From NCBI GenBank assembly GCA_016213625.1, contig JACQZZ010000003.1, positions 62,001 to 126,000 on the forward strand: a stretch of DNA of 64,000 bases, written 5' to 3'. Within the stretch, counting starts at the first letter, position 1. Each line of letters opens with the position of its first letter. The translations under genes were made by a program, and so were the position numbers. The notes below the pieces were generated by a model. The model did not search any database and had not been told where the DNA came from. It saw nothing but the letters and a program-made list of their open reading frames with translations. Positions 50,058-59,099 of the stretch are shown piece by piece. The DNA is from Actinomycetota bacterium. GTDB lineage: Bacteria; Actinomycetota; Acidimicrobiia; Acidimicrobiales; Ilumatobacteraceae.

Positions 50058-51461
50058 ATGAATGCACGACTGTTGGAGATCGAGCGCCCGTCGTTCGGGC
50101 CGGTGTCGCCACCGGCGGCGTTGGGGGCCGACGTGTACCGGGGCCACCTGGCCGCGTTGCGGGCCGCGGCGGCCGAGCGCGGCCTCACCCACGTGCTCGT
50201 CTACGGCGATCGTGAGCACGTCGGCAACATCCTGTGGGCCACCGGCTTCGACCCTCGATTCGAGGAGGCGCTGCTGGTGGTCGGGCCCAACGACCCGCCG
50301 CTGGTGCTGGCCGGCAACGAGTGCCTGTCGTACGTGGCGGCCTCGCCGTTGCACGTGACGGGCGAGTTGCGACGCGAGCTGTACCAGCCGTTCTCGCTGC
50401 CGTCGCAGCCGCGCGATTCGTCGCGGCGCCTGGCGGACATCCTGCGCGACGAGGGCGTGGGGTCCGGCTCGCGGGTGGGCATCGTCGGCTGGAAGTACCT
50501 CACCACGCTCGAGCACGACGACCCCGAGCACGCGGTCGACGTGCCGACACATCTGGCCGACACGGTGCGCTCGCTCGTTGGATGGGACGCGGTGGTGAAC
50601 GCGACCGATCTGCTCATCCACCCCCGGTACGGGTTGCGGGCGTGCGCAGGTGCCGACGAGATCGCGATGTGGGAGTACGCCAATGCCGAGGCGTCGCGGG
50701 CGACGTGGGCGCTGGTCGACACGCTCCCGTCTGCCGTGCGCGAGGGCTGGACCGATCTCGACGTGGTGCGCGAGGCCAGGGTGGGTGGTCTGCCGCTGGG
50801 TTGCCACCTCACGTTCGCGGTGGGCGGCTCACCCGGGCTCGGTGGGCCGACCGGGCGTGTGATCAGGCGTGGCGACTCGCTCGGCTTCAACCTGTGTCAT
50901 TGGGGCGCCAACATCTGCCGCGCGGGGTGGATCGCCGAGGGGCCCGACGATGTGGCGCCCGAGGTGCGTGACTACGTGGAGGCGTACGTGGGGCCGTACG
51001 TCTCGGCCATCTCGGAGTGGCTGGCGATGATGGTGCCCGGCACTCGTGGCGGCGACGTGTACGACCTGATCCATCGGCGGTTACCCGACGACGTGTACGG
51101 CATCGACCTCAACCCCGGCCATCTCATCGCCTACGAGGAGTGGATGTCGTCGCCCATCGCCGCCGGCTCCGACGATCCGCTGCGGTCGGGGATGGTGCTG
51201 CAGATCGACATCATCCCGACGCACCCGGTGTACTTCTCCACGCGGATGGAGGAGGGCATCGTGATCGCCGATGAATCGCTGCAGGCCGAACTGGACGCGC
51301 GTCACCCCGAAGTGATCGGTCGTTGCCGCGCTCGACGAGCATTCATGCGCGACACGCTGGGGTTCGACGTGCCCGACACCGTCCTGCCGTTGTCCGACGT
51401 GGCCGGCATGGTGACGCCGTGGTTCCTGCGTCCCGATCTGGTGGTCGCGCTCGCCCGCTGA
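50058..51461 (+). CDS. M24 (creatinase/aminopeptidase P-like) family protein
   Basis: 467 residues with an N-terminal creatinase-type domain (about 25-190) and a C-terminal pita-bread domain (about 205-430). Expected metal ligands are only partly visible: Asp in RRGDSLGFNL, His in DLNPGHLIAYEEW and Glu in RMEEGIVIADE; the second Asp of the canonical DxD-type pair seems replaced (CHWGANICRAGW). It may be a non-peptidase member, such as a creatinase or lyase-like enzyme. Starts 24 bp after the F420-type gene. Confidence 0.8.
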   Translation: MNARLLEIERPSFGPVSPPAALGADVYRGHLAALRAAAAERGLTHVLVYGDREHVGNILWATGFDPRFEEALLVVGPNDPPLVLAGNECLSYVAASPLHVTGELRRELYQPFSLPSQPRDSSRRLADILRDEGVGSGSRVGIVGWKYLTTLEHDDPEHAVDVPTHLADTVRSLVGWDAVVNATDLLIHPRYGLRACAGADEIAMWEYANAEASRATWALVDTLPSAVREGWTDLDVVREARVGGLPLGCHLTFAVGGSPGLGGPTGRVIRRGDSLGFNLCHWGANICRAGWIAEGPDDVAPEVRDYVEAYVGPYVSAISEWLAMMVPGTRGGDVYDLIHRRLPDDVYGIDLNPGHLIAYEEWMSSPIAAGSDDPLRSGMVLQIDIIPTHPVYFSTRMEEGIVIADESLQAELDARHPEVIGRCRARRAFMRDTLGFDVPDTVLPLSDVAGMVTPWFLRPDLVVALAR

Positions 51462-51486
51462 GCGCTCGACCCGGAGTGCCTGCCGA

Positions 51487-51687
51487 TCAGTGGGCCTTGG
51501 CGAGGTGGATGGCGCGACTGCTGGTCGCCGGGTAGAACATCGAGACATGGCCGTCGTCCCAGCGGACGCTGTAATGCTCGGTGTCGCCCTCGCCGAGGAC
51601 GTCGAGGATCTCTCCCTTGCGAGGCGGTTGACCCAGGTGCATCTGGTCGACCACGATCTCGTCGCCGATGACGGCATGGATGTTCAT
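51487..51687 (-). CDS. DUF1918 domain protein
   Basis: 66 residues, beginning MNIHAVIGDEIVVDQMHLGQ, an SH3-like small beta domain (KGEILDVLGEG, EHYSVRWDDGHVSMFYPA). DUF1918 is common in actinobacteria; function unknown. A strong AGGAGG ribosome site precedes the ATG. Confidence 0.85.
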   Translation of the reverse strand: MNIHAVIGDEIVVDQMHLGQPPRKGEILDVLGEGDTEHYSVRWDDGHVSMFYPATSSRAIHLAKAH

Positions 51688-51781
51688 GGGTGCCTCCTGG
51701 GGTGAGTCGGTGATTCAGTTCTCGCGCAGAATCGGCGCCGATGCCAGAGGCGAAGTGTCATGCCATCGATCCGGGTGGGGA

Positions 51782-52498
51782 TCAGCGGGTGACCTCGGCC
51801 GGCGGGTCGACCTCGGTGAACGTGTACTCGCCGCCGGCGAGGGCGGTGCTCCAGGAGTTGATCCGGTACGCCAGCGGGGGCACGAGCGAGTCGCGGGGCC
51901 GCAGGTACAGCTCGGCGAAGTCGTCGGGGGCGATCATGATGTGCCAGGCGACGGTGATCTCGTAGGTGTCGGTGAACCAGGCATAGTGCGACACCACCAG
52001 CAGCCCCGCCACAGGGGTGCCGCCGGCGAGGCCGATCGCCGACTCGGGCAAGCCGGCGACGTCGTCACCGATCCGCTCGAGGAACACGCCGAGCACCTGC
52101 TCGGCGGTACCGGCCAGGTCGTCCGTGCCCGGCACCAGGGTCGCGGCGAAGGTGGCGACGGAGGTTCGGTCGGGGTCTTGCACCTCCACCTGGAACGGCA
52201 GCTCCTCCGATGCCTCGGGGAGGTCCACCCACACCTCGGCAACTCCTCCCGCTGCCACGTCCGCGGGCTCGAAGGACACGGTGACGCCCTCGATCGATGC
52301 CGTCCCCTCCAGGTGGAACTCGCCGCTGTTGCCACCCACGCTGACGAGCCCGAGCGGGCGGTGCCCGGGGATGAGCCGGTTCACGTACTGCGGGCTGGCG
52401 CTCAGGTCGACCGTTGTCGTCGGCTCGTCGGCGGACTTCGTGCAGCCCGCCAGCAGCACGGCGACAGCGACCAGTGCGGTCGTCGCATGTCGTCGCAT
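51782..52498 (-). CDS. Predicted lipoprotein, unknown function
   Basis: 238 residues from ATG 52496-52498, preceded by GAGGAGGG. Signal peptide with lipobox LLAGC (MRRHATTALVAVAVLLAGC). The mature part is beta-rich and Cys-free, with no family I recognise (VSFEPADVAAGGVAEVWVDL, AWHIMIAPDDFAELYLRP). Exported and membrane-anchored. It lies between DUF1918 and the initiator tRNA gene. Confidence 0.7.
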   Translation of the reverse strand: MRRHATTALVAVAVLLAGCTKSADEPTTTVDLSASPQYVNRLIPGHRPLGLVSVGGNSGEFHLEGTASIEGVTVSFEPADVAAGGVAEVWVDLPEASEELPFQVEVQDPDRTSVATFAATLVPGTDDLAGTAEQVLGVFLERIGDDVAGLPESAIGLAGGTPVAGLLVVSHYAWFTDTYEITVAWHIMIAPDDFAELYLRPRDSLVPPLAYRINSWSTALAGGEYTFTEVDPPAEVTR

Positions 52499-52669
52499 GA
52501 TCCCTCCTCGAACAGGTGGGTCCTCCTTCATTGTCCGCTCAGCGGTTCGGTGGGGCAACTGAGGAACGGCACGGGACGCCGCCGGTGCAGCGGCCACGCA
52601 TCACGGGGATCGCGGACATGCCAGTTGCGATCGGCCGCGAGCATGGGTACCGTCTGTGTCCTACTCCGA

Positions 52670-52744
<75 letters not shown>

Positions 52745-52749
52745 TATAC

Positions 52750-52784
52750 AGAAGGCCCGGAAACATTGAGTTTCCGGGCCTTCT
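52750..52784 (+). terminator. Terminator after tRNA-fMet (element side)
   Basis: Perfect 15-bp stem, AGAAGGCCCGGAAAC at 52750-52764 with GTTTCCGGGCCTTCT at 52770-52784, followed by GAATTC. It lies inside the element, six bases after the tRNA, and replaces the chromosomal terminator displaced to 59133-59162. Confidence 0.85.
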
Positions 52785-52897
52785 GAATTCTCCGGCCGAG
52801 GCGGTGTCTACCGGGTGCGTCTACCGGCTCGTCTGCGAGCGAGGCTGTGACCTGGTGGTTCGTGTTCGTGGTCCGGTAGACGTCTACCGGCTGTCCG

Positions 52898-54067
52898 TCA
52901 TCGGTGGACTCCGGCCTGGTCGCTGTGGTCGTGACGGTGGGTGGTGATGAGGTTGGCGAAGTCGGTGGCGGCGGTGGCGCTCATGCCGGGGACGAGGTGT
53001 TGGTAGGTGGCCATGGTGAAGCCGGGGTGGGCGTGGCCAAGTCGTTCGGAGACGACCTTGATCGGTGTGCCTGCGGCGACGAGGAGGCTGGCGTGGGTGT
53101 GGCGTAGGTCGTGGAAGCGGATGCGTGGGATGTCGGCGCGGGCGAGGTGGCGGTCGAACAGTTGGCTGATCGATTCGGCGTGGACCGGGTCGCCGTGGCG
53201 GTTCGTGAAGATCGGGTCGCCGAGGTCGACGGGGTGACGGTCACGACGTTGGGCACGATGCCATCGTTCGAGGACGTGTTCGGTGCCGGGGTCGAGGTCG
53301 ACGCAGCGGCGACTGGTGCGCGTCTTGACCGGCATCTCGATGGAGCGGCCGCCGACGACTTGTCGGCTGCGGGCGATCGAGATGCGATGTGTCGCGCGTT
53401 GCCAGTCGCCCCATCGGAGTCCGGCGAGCTCACCGCGGCGCATGCCAGTGTAGGCGGCGAGGTGCAGCGCCGGGTAGAGCCGGAGGTGTGCTGCGCCGGT
53501 GAGGAATTGGCTGAGTTGTGATGCGGTCCAGGTCTCGGGCCCTTGCCGCGCTCTGGGGGTGGAGCGTGGCGCGTGCGCTGCGAGCGCGACGTTGGTGTCG
53601 ACTAGGTGGCGGCGGACGGCGTCGGCGAGCGCGGATCTGATGATGACGTGGACGTCGTAGACGGTCTTCGTCGCGAGCGGGCCGCCGTCACGGCTGCCGG
53701 TGGTGAGGAGCGCGTGGTAGAGGCCGTCGAGGTGCTCGACGCGCAGCGACCGCAAGGGGATGTTGCCGATGCGCGGGTTGATGTAGTTGTCGATCATCCA
53801 CGCGTAGCGGTGCGCGGTCGTCTGTCCGAGTTGGGTGCGACGGCGCGGCATCCACTGCTCGGCCAGGAAGGCTCCGAGCGTCGCCGGGGCGCCGAAGACC
53901 GGCACAACCCGAGCCGCTGACCGTTCGAGTGTCGCGGCGATCGCTTCGGCATCGATGCGGCTTCGGCCGGCGGGATGCCAGCGTCGGCGTTCGCGGCCGG
54001 TGAGGGGGTCGATGCCGTCGTAGGCGACGACGTAGAAGCGGTGGTTGCGTTCAATGATGTAGGCCAT
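52898..54067 (-). CDS. Tyrosine-type site-specific integrase
   Basis: 389 residues from ATG 54065-54067. An N-terminal AP2-like/arm-binding part (AYIIERNHRFYVVAYDGIDP), a core-binding domain (about 65-165), then the catalytic domain with R in AYTGMRRGELAGLRW, H-x-x-R in RFHDLRHTHASLLVAAG, H in LGHAHPGFTM and the nucleophile Tyr in ATYQHL. It belongs to the actinobacterial phage and ICE integrase group and sits next to attL, pointing at the tRNA. The open frame continues to 54463, but that part is antisense to the divergent gene. Confidence 0.94.
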   Translation of the reverse strand: MAYIIERNHRFYVVAYDGIDPLTGRERRRWHPAGRSRIDAEAIAATLERSAARVVPVFGAPATLGAFLAEQWMPRRRTQLGQTTAHRYAWMIDNYINPRIGNIPLRSLRVEHLDGLYHALLTTGSRDGGPLATKTVYDVHVIIRSALADAVRRHLVDTNVALAAHAPRSTPRARQGPETWTASQLSQFLTGAAHLRLYPALHLAAYTGMRRGELAGLRWGDWQRATHRISIARSRQVVGGRSIEMPVKTRTSRRCVDLDPGTEHVLERWHRAQRRDRHPVDLGDPIFTNRHGDPVHAESISQLFDRHLARADIPRIRFHDLRHTHASLLVAAGTPIKVVSERLGHAHPGFTMATYQHLVPGMSATAATDFANLITTHRHDHSDQAGVHR

Positions 54068-54197
54068 ACCGGAGAGATCGACAGTTGACCCGTTCGGGAC
54101 CAACCCGAAGATCAGCAGTCGTTCGAGTTGGCGTGACCTGGGCAGGATCGGACGTTGTGCGGGGTCGATGGTCCGACGCCGGTGGCGATCTACGGTG

Positions 54198-54530
54198 ATG
54201 GCTGTGCCGGGGACGTGGCCTGCTGGTGAGCTGGACGAGTTGATCGAGGAGGTGCTCGTCGACGCGTACGGCGACAGTGAGCAGCTCGGCGCGTTCGAGT
54301 GCGTGTTCTCCCAGACGGGTCTGCCAGTGGCGGCCGTCGCGGTCGGGATGGCGTGCAGCCTGGACGAGGTCGAGTTCGATGGTGATGAACGACGGGGGCT
54401 GGTCGCTGTGATCACGCTCGATGGTCGGCGGCAGCGGTTGAGCCTGTTGGACGTCGCTGTCACTGACGAGTCACACGAGGCGGCGCGGCTGTTGGCGGCG
54501 TTCCGACGATGGTGGGTACCGCCGAGGTGA
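54198..54530 (+). CDS. Small element-borne protein of unknown function
   Basis: 110 residues from ATG 54198 (an in-frame ATG at 54168 adds ten). Acidic, with a single beta-rich domain: ELDELIEEVLVDAYGDSEQL, VAVGMACSLDEVEFDGDERR, AVITLDGRRQRLSLLDVAV. No known motif; it could be an antitoxin-like or immunity-type partner. Its 3' end overlaps the primase-helicase start by 22 bases, so the two are coupled and probably function together. It diverges from the integrase. Confidence 0.68.
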   Translation: MAVPGTWPAGELDELIEEVLVDAYGDSEQLGAFECVFSQTGLPVAAVAVGMACSLDEVEFDGDERRGLVAVITLDGRRQRLSLLDVAVTDESHEAARLLAAFRRWWVPPR

Positions 54531-56863
54531 CCGGTTCGTCGAAACCGGACGAGCTGGCCGTGGCATTGGCGGAGATCGAGTCGCTGCGTGCCGAGAACGA
54601 GCGGTTGCGTGGTCTGCTCGGGCTCACCGATGACCGGGAGGCCGAGCCGCCCGTGGCGTGGGAGCCGACGTTGTTCGCTCCTGCCGTGTTGGCGCGTCCT
54701 GCGGTGGATCAGCGGTCGTCACCGTCGGACAAGATCCAGCTGTTCCGCTCGCTGTTCGCGGGTCGTGACGACGTGTACGCCCTGCGGTGGCAGAACGATC
54801 GGACGCAGAAGTCGGGGTGGTCACCGGCGGTGGTTGGAGGGTGGGCGAACTCGAAGCGCCCAGACCGGGAGTACGAGCCGCTCACCGATGCGGTGATCGA
54901 ACGTCATCTGGCAGGCGACATCTCCGCCGGGCTGTACCCGTTGCTGCGTAACGACTGCTGCCGGCTGTTGGCGTGTGACTTCGATGGTGGCTCGTGGGCG
55001 CTCGACGCGCTCGCCTACCTCGACGCGTGCCGGCAGGCGGGGTTGCCGGCGGTGTTGGAACGCTCACGGTCCGGTGATGGTGGGCATGTGTGGGTGTTCT
55101 TCTCCGGTCCGGTTCCGGCTGCCGATGCGCGCAAGGTGGGCGCGGCGATGCTGCGCCGGGCGATGGCGTCTCGGGTCGAGATCGACCTGTCGAGCTACGA
55201 CCGGTTGTTCCCGTCACAGGATGTGATGCCGAAGGGTTCGTTCGGGAACCTGATCGCACTTCCCCTGCAAGGCGGCTGTCGCAAGCGTGGCACCACAGTG
55301 TTCCTCGATCCGACCGGCCTCGAACCGTACGACGACCAGTGGGCCTTCCTCTCCGCGGTGCCGTTGGCGAGCCCGGAAGCGCTCACTGCGATTGCCGACT
55401 CGGTACGTCCGCTGGCCGTCGGGACCGAAGCGGTCGACTGGGAACAGGCCCGCGAGCAGCACCCAGCCCCACCGGTGGTGCACGCGACGCTGGCGGGGAT
55501 GCTGTCGATCGAACGGATCGGATTGCCGGCGTGGCTGATCGCCCAGCTGAAGCACCTGGCATCGCTGCACAACCCGAAGTTCTACGAGAACGAACGCCTT
55601 CGCCTGTCCAACCATGCGACCCCACGACTGATCCGCTGTTACGTCGAGGAGCTCGACCGGCTCGGTCTGCCCCGGGGGCTGCTCGACGCCGCCCGGCACG
55701 TGATCGACTCGGCCGGCAGCAGATTCCAGCTCGACGACCAACGCAACGCCCCGTCGGCGATCGTGGTTTCGCCGACGATCACCTTGTCATCGCACCAGCA
55801 GGTTGCTGTCGACAGCTTGATCGGCCACGACCATGCGGTGCTCGTCGCGCCGACCGGTGCGGGCAAGACGGTCATGGCCTGTGCCGTGATCGCCGCGCAT
55901 CGGGTGCCGACGCTGATCCTCGTTGATCGCACCCCACTGGTGGAGCAGTGGAAGTCGCGGCTGATGGAGCATCTTGGTCTCGGCCGGCGTCAGATCGGTC
56001 GTGTGGCCGCAACGGCGAAGCCGTCGGGGATCATCGACATCGCAACACTGCAAGCGGTCGCGCGTCGCCCCGACGCATCGGCGGTGCTCGACGGGTACGG
56101 CCTGGTGATCGTCGACGAATGCCACCACCTCCCCGCCCGGTCGTTCGAGATCGCCGTGCGCGATGCCCGCTGCCGCCGATGGCTCGGGCTGACCGCCACC
56201 CCGTACCGGCGTGACGGGCTCGAGGCGATCATCGCCATGCAGTGCGGCCCGGTCCGCCACGAGATCGCGCTCGCCGACACAGCAGCCGCCACGCTCACCC
56301 GCCGCCTCTTCGTCCACGACACCCAGAGCACTGCCGGGACCGGCGAGATCGCCGCGATCCAGGACGTGTTCCGAGCGCTCGTCGAAGATCAGGCCCGTAC
56401 CCGTCAGATCGCCGCCGACGTCACCGCCGCCGTTCGGGACGGCCGCAACGTGCTGGTGCTCACCCAGTGGACCGAACACCTCGACGCCCTCGCCACGGAG
56501 CTGCAACAACGCGGTGTCGAACCGCTCGTGTTGAAGGGCGGGCTCGGCAAGAAGGCACGGGCAGCGGTGATCGACCAGCTCAACGCCGACCTGGCGCCGA
56601 CCGGGCAACTCCTCCTCGCGACCGGCTCGTACCTCGGCGAAGGGTTCGACAGCCCCAGCCTCGACACTCTGTTCCTCGCGTTCCCGCTCGCCTTCAAGGG
56701 TCGGGTCGTGCAGTACATCGGACGGATCCTTCGCACCAACGACATCAAGACCGACGTCGAGGTCCACGACTACCTCGACCCCGGCCCCGTGTTCCGCAAG
56801 ATGCACAGCAAACGCCTCACCACCTACACCACCCTCGGCTTCGACGTCCCCGCTCGCCGCTGA
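54509..56863 (+). CDS. TOTE-like primase-helicase fusion (conflict system)
   Basis: 784 residues. Residues about 12-38 form a short coiled coil (ALAEIESLRAENERLRGLLG). About 72-290 resemble an archaeo-eukaryotic primase of the TOTE type: DKIQLFRSLFAGRDDVYALR, catalytic DFD at 157-159 in LLACDFDGGSW, SGDGGHVWVFFSGP and LIALPLQGG. From about 425 an SF2 helicase: Walker A APTGAGKT (Lys 453), DECHH (Asp 536), GLTATPYRRDG, and motifs V/VI GEGFDSPSLDTLF and VVQYIGRILR. I see no separate nuclease domain. TOTE systems are proposed anti-invader modules; role here is inferred. Coupled to the small upstream gene. Confidence 0.85.
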   Translation: MVGTAEVTGSSKPDELAVALAEIESLRAENERLRGLLGLTDDREAEPPVAWEPTLFAPAVLARPAVDQRSSPSDKIQLFRSLFAGRDDVYALRWQNDRTQKSGWSPAVVGGWANSKRPDREYEPLTDAVIERHLAGDISAGLYPLLRNDCCRLLACDFDGGSWALDALAYLDACRQAGLPAVLERSRSGDGGHVWVFFSGPVPAADARKVGAAMLRRAMASRVEIDLSSYDRLFPSQDVMPKGSFGNLIALPLQGGCRKRGTTVFLDPTGLEPYDDQWAFLSAVPLASPEALTAIADSVRPLAVGTEAVDWEQAREQHPAPPVVHATLAGMLSIERIGLPAWLIAQLKHLASLHNPKFYENERLRLSNHATPRLIRCYVEELDRLGLPRGLLDAARHVIDSAGSRFQLDDQRNAPSAIVVSPTITLSSHQQVAVDSLIGHDHAVLVAPTGAGKTVMACAVIAAHRVPTLILVDRTPLVEQWKSRLMEHLGLGRRQIGRVAATAKPSGIIDIATLQAVARRPDASAVLDGYGLVIVDECHHLPARSFEIAVRDARCRRWLGLTATPYRRDGLEAIIAMQCGPVRHEIALADTAAATLTRRLFVHDTQSTAGTGEIAAIQDVFRALVEDQARTRQIAADVTAAVRDGRNVLVLTQWTEHLDALATELQQRGVEPLVLKGGLGKKARAAVIDQLNADLAPTGQLLLATGSYLGEGFDSPSLDTLFLAFPLAFKGRVVQYIGRILRTNDIKTDVEVHDYLDPGPVFRKMHSKRLTTYTTLGFDVPARR

Positions 56864-57017
56864 CGAGGGGTGGATTGCTTCGCGTCATCGGGGTCGGCCG
56901 ACTGGTGGCCGATCGCGGGGTTGCGGGTCACGTTCGAGTACCTCGCCTTCCAGCGCGCAGCAGCAGGTGACGGCACTTCTCGAGCAGCAATCTCCCGATA
57001 TAGATCAATACTCTGCT

Positions 57018-57042
57018 ATACATCAACGTCACACTGATGTAT
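57018..57042. promoter_or_regulatory. Operator upstream of the AbiE-like pair
   Basis: Perfect inverted repeat ATACATCA (57018-57025), nine bases, TGATGTAT (57035-57042), in an AT-rich stretch (56985-57060) that stands out from its surroundings. It lies 21 bp before the antitoxin start. AbiEi-type antitoxins repress their own operon through such repeats. Confidence 0.78.
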
Positions 57043-57063
57043 CCTCTCCTCTGAGGTATACAG

Positions 57064-58068
57064 ATGGGATCCATGGAACGCGGAGGCACTCGAGCGGAGC
57101 AGGCGCTGCTAGCCGTCCTGCCGCGCTCGGTCGACGTGCGTGCTGGCGCGGCTGAAGACGGGGTCGAGGTGATCCTCAACGGTCGAAACCTGCAGGTCAA
57201 GTGGGCGGGCGAGGGACAGCTCAGCGACGTTCGTCGAGTGCTTGCCCAGCATTCCCGGCGACCGGACATCGTGGTCGCCCGCCTGCTCTCCCCGGGAGCA
57301 CGAGCAGAACTCGCCGATGCCGGCGTCGGCTGGGTCGACGAGACCGGCGCCGCTGAGATCTCACTCGGCACGATCATCGTGGCTCGGTCAGGGAAGCCGG
57401 CAAAGCGTGATGCACCGAAGCGGTGGACACGATCGGCGTTGGCGATCGCCGAAGCAGCGCTGTCCGGGGTGAGGGCCACAGCGTCTGCCATGCACGACGC
57501 GACCGGCCTGTCGACGGGGAGCTGCGTGAACGCCCTCCGGATCCTCACCGATCTCGAACTGCTCGAAGCTTCAGCGGATCGCGGCCGAAGCTCCGCGCGT
57601 CGCATCGTCGATCGGGAACGGTTGCTGAGGGCCTACGCGTCCGCAGCGACCGCGATGGCGCCCGAGCTGCGAATGGAGGTCGGTGTGACGTGGCGTGACC
57701 TTGCTGACGGGCTTCGGAAGGCTGCCGACCGCTGGCAGGCGGAACAGGTGGACTTCGCCGTGACCGGCGCGCTCGCCGCAGAGCAACTGGCGCCGTACCT
57801 GACCACGGTCACTGCCGCAGAGGTGTACGTGTCGGTCGAGACGGTGGTCGGTTTGGAAGCAGTGGCAGCGTCGGCTGGCCTCAAGCCGGTCGATGGCGGC
57901 CGACTGATCCTGCGCCCGTTCCCCACCGTGTCCGCGAACATGCTCGCCACACAGGTCGACGGGTTGCGGGTCGCCCCGTGGCCGCGGGTGTACGTCGATC
58001 TGCTCCACGCCGGTGTCCGTGGCGAGGACGCGGCCGAACATCTCAAGGAGGTCGTCGGTGAGCGATGA
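57064..58068 (+). CDS. AbiEi-like antitoxin with winged helix domain
   Basis: 334 residues from ATG 57064 (a second ATG at 57073). The N-terminal part (VEVILNGRNLQVKWAG, PDIVVARLLSPGARAELADA, GVGWVDETGAAEIS) resembles the nuclease-like leader of actinobacterial AbiEi relatives; a helix-turn-helix follows at about 128-175 (SAMHDATGLSTGSCVNALRI), then a C-terminal domain (FAVTGALAAEQLAPYLTTVT). It probably represses the operon and neutralises the downstream nucleotidyltransferase. Overlaps that gene by 11 bases. Confidence 0.78.
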   Translation: MGSMERGGTRAEQALLAVLPRSVDVRAGAAEDGVEVILNGRNLQVKWAGEGQLSDVRRVLAQHSRRPDIVVARLLSPGARAELADAGVGWVDETGAAEISLGTIIVARSGKPAKRDAPKRWTRSALAIAEAALSGVRATASAMHDATGLSTGSCVNALRILTDLELLEASADRGRSSARRIVDRERLLRAYASAATAMAPELRMEVGVTWRDLADGLRKAADRWQAEQVDFAVTGALAAEQLAPYLTTVTAAEVYVSVETVVGLEAVAASAGLKPVDGGRLILRPFPTVSANMLATQVDGLRVAPWPRVYVDLLHAGVRGEDAAEHLKEVVGER

Positions 58069-58888
58069 GCCGCCGCGCTCCCGGGCGGCCCGAGCGGCAG
58101 CCGAACGAGCACTGATCCGAGTCGTGCACCACTACGGCGAACGCCCCGAGTTCGTGCTCCTCGGCGGTCTCGTGCCCGACCTCCTGTGCGCCACCTCGGG
58201 GATGATCCACTCGGGAACGACCGATGTCGACGTCCAGGTCAACCTGGAGATCGCCGCCGGCACCGTCAACGCGCGGCGACTCGAGCGCGCCTTGCTGAAC
58301 GCAGAGTTCGAACCGGACGCCGAGCGCGTGTGGCGATGGCGCAGCGGCGATGGCGACGGCGTTGCGATGATCGAGTTCGAGCTGCTCGCCGACCTCGACG
58401 ATCAGCCCGCGGGCGCGACGGTGGTGCTCGACGGCTGCAACGACCTCGGTGCCGCCAACCTGCGCGGTACCGGCTTCGCAGTGAGGGACATCGAAGTGCG
58501 GCAGCTGCGGGCGCGGGTCGGTGGTGTCGAGCAGTTCGCCGAGATCAATGTGACCGGCCTCGGCGGGTTCTTGATGGCCAAGTGCGCCGCTGCGTACTCG
58601 CGGCGCAAACCGAAGGACTGGTACGACATCGCCTACGTCCTGCTGCATAACGACGCCGGCGGCGTCGAGGCCGCTGCGGACATCGTGCTCACTCGGTTCG
58701 GATCTGAGCTCTCGTCGGTGCGCACAGCGCTCGATGATCTTCGCGACAACTTCTCCGACGTCGCCGCCCAGGGAGCCGTCGCGTACGCCGACGAAATGCT
58801 CGGCAACCACCCAGACCTCGAGCGCCGGGCGCTCCTCGCCGATGGCGTCACGGCGGTCCGCGAGTTCTACGGGATCCTGAGCAGCTGA
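58058..58888 (+). CDS. AbiEii-like nucleotidyltransferase toxin
   Basis: 276 residues from GTG 58058, with AAGGAGG eight bases upstream and an 11-base overlap with the antitoxin gene. Nucleotidyltransferase fold: FVLLGGLVPDLLCATSGMIH then STTDVDVQV-type metal site (GTTDVDVQVNLE), and later KCAAAYSRRKPKDWYDIAYV, characteristic of AbiEii/DUF1814-type toxins. Such toxins add nucleotides to RNA targets such as tRNA ends. Type IV-style pairing with the preceding gene fits phage defence or element maintenance. Confidence 0.82.
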   Translation: MSDEPPRSRAARAAAERALIRVVHHYGERPEFVLLGGLVPDLLCATSGMIHSGTTDVDVQVNLEIAAGTVNARRLERALLNAEFEPDAERVWRWRSGDGDGVAMIEFELLADLDDQPAGATVVLDGCNDLGAANLRGTGFAVRDIEVRQLRARVGGVEQFAEINVTGLGGFLMAKCAAAYSRRKPKDWYDIAYVLLHNDAGGVEAAADIVLTRFGSELSSVRTALDDLRDNFSDVAAQGAVAYADEMLGNHPDLERRALLADGVTAVREFYGILSS

Positions 58889-59053
58889 CACATGCCACTG
58901 GCCGTGGTCGGCGGCAGAGGGCCCCGCATGTACCAACCATATACCAGCACAGCGGTAAACAATGGGGAGTAGCGGGGACTCACGGGGAACACGAATCGCC
59001 CGCTGAGCTGCGAAGACTCCCGCTGACCAGGTAGGGCGCATCTGACCTGGAAT

Positions 59054-59099
59054 GGGCTCATAACCCGAAGGTCGCAGGTTCAAATCCTGCCCCCGCCAC
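59054..59099 (+). repeat. attR, right copy of the 46-bp direct repeat
   Basis: Identical to 52699-52744. It contains only the 3' half of the tRNA (no 5' acceptor or D-arm), so it is not a functional tRNA. It marks the right end of the integrated element. Confidence 0.9.

Noticed and set aside
54068-54463. N-terminal extension of the integrase
   Set aside because: The extra 132 codons are antisense to the small element gene and Ser/Arg-rich; the integrase N-terminus begins naturally at ATG 54067.
59054-59099. Second tRNA-Met gene
   Set aside because: Only the 3' half is present; the 5' acceptor strand, D-arm and left anticodon-stem sequence are missing.
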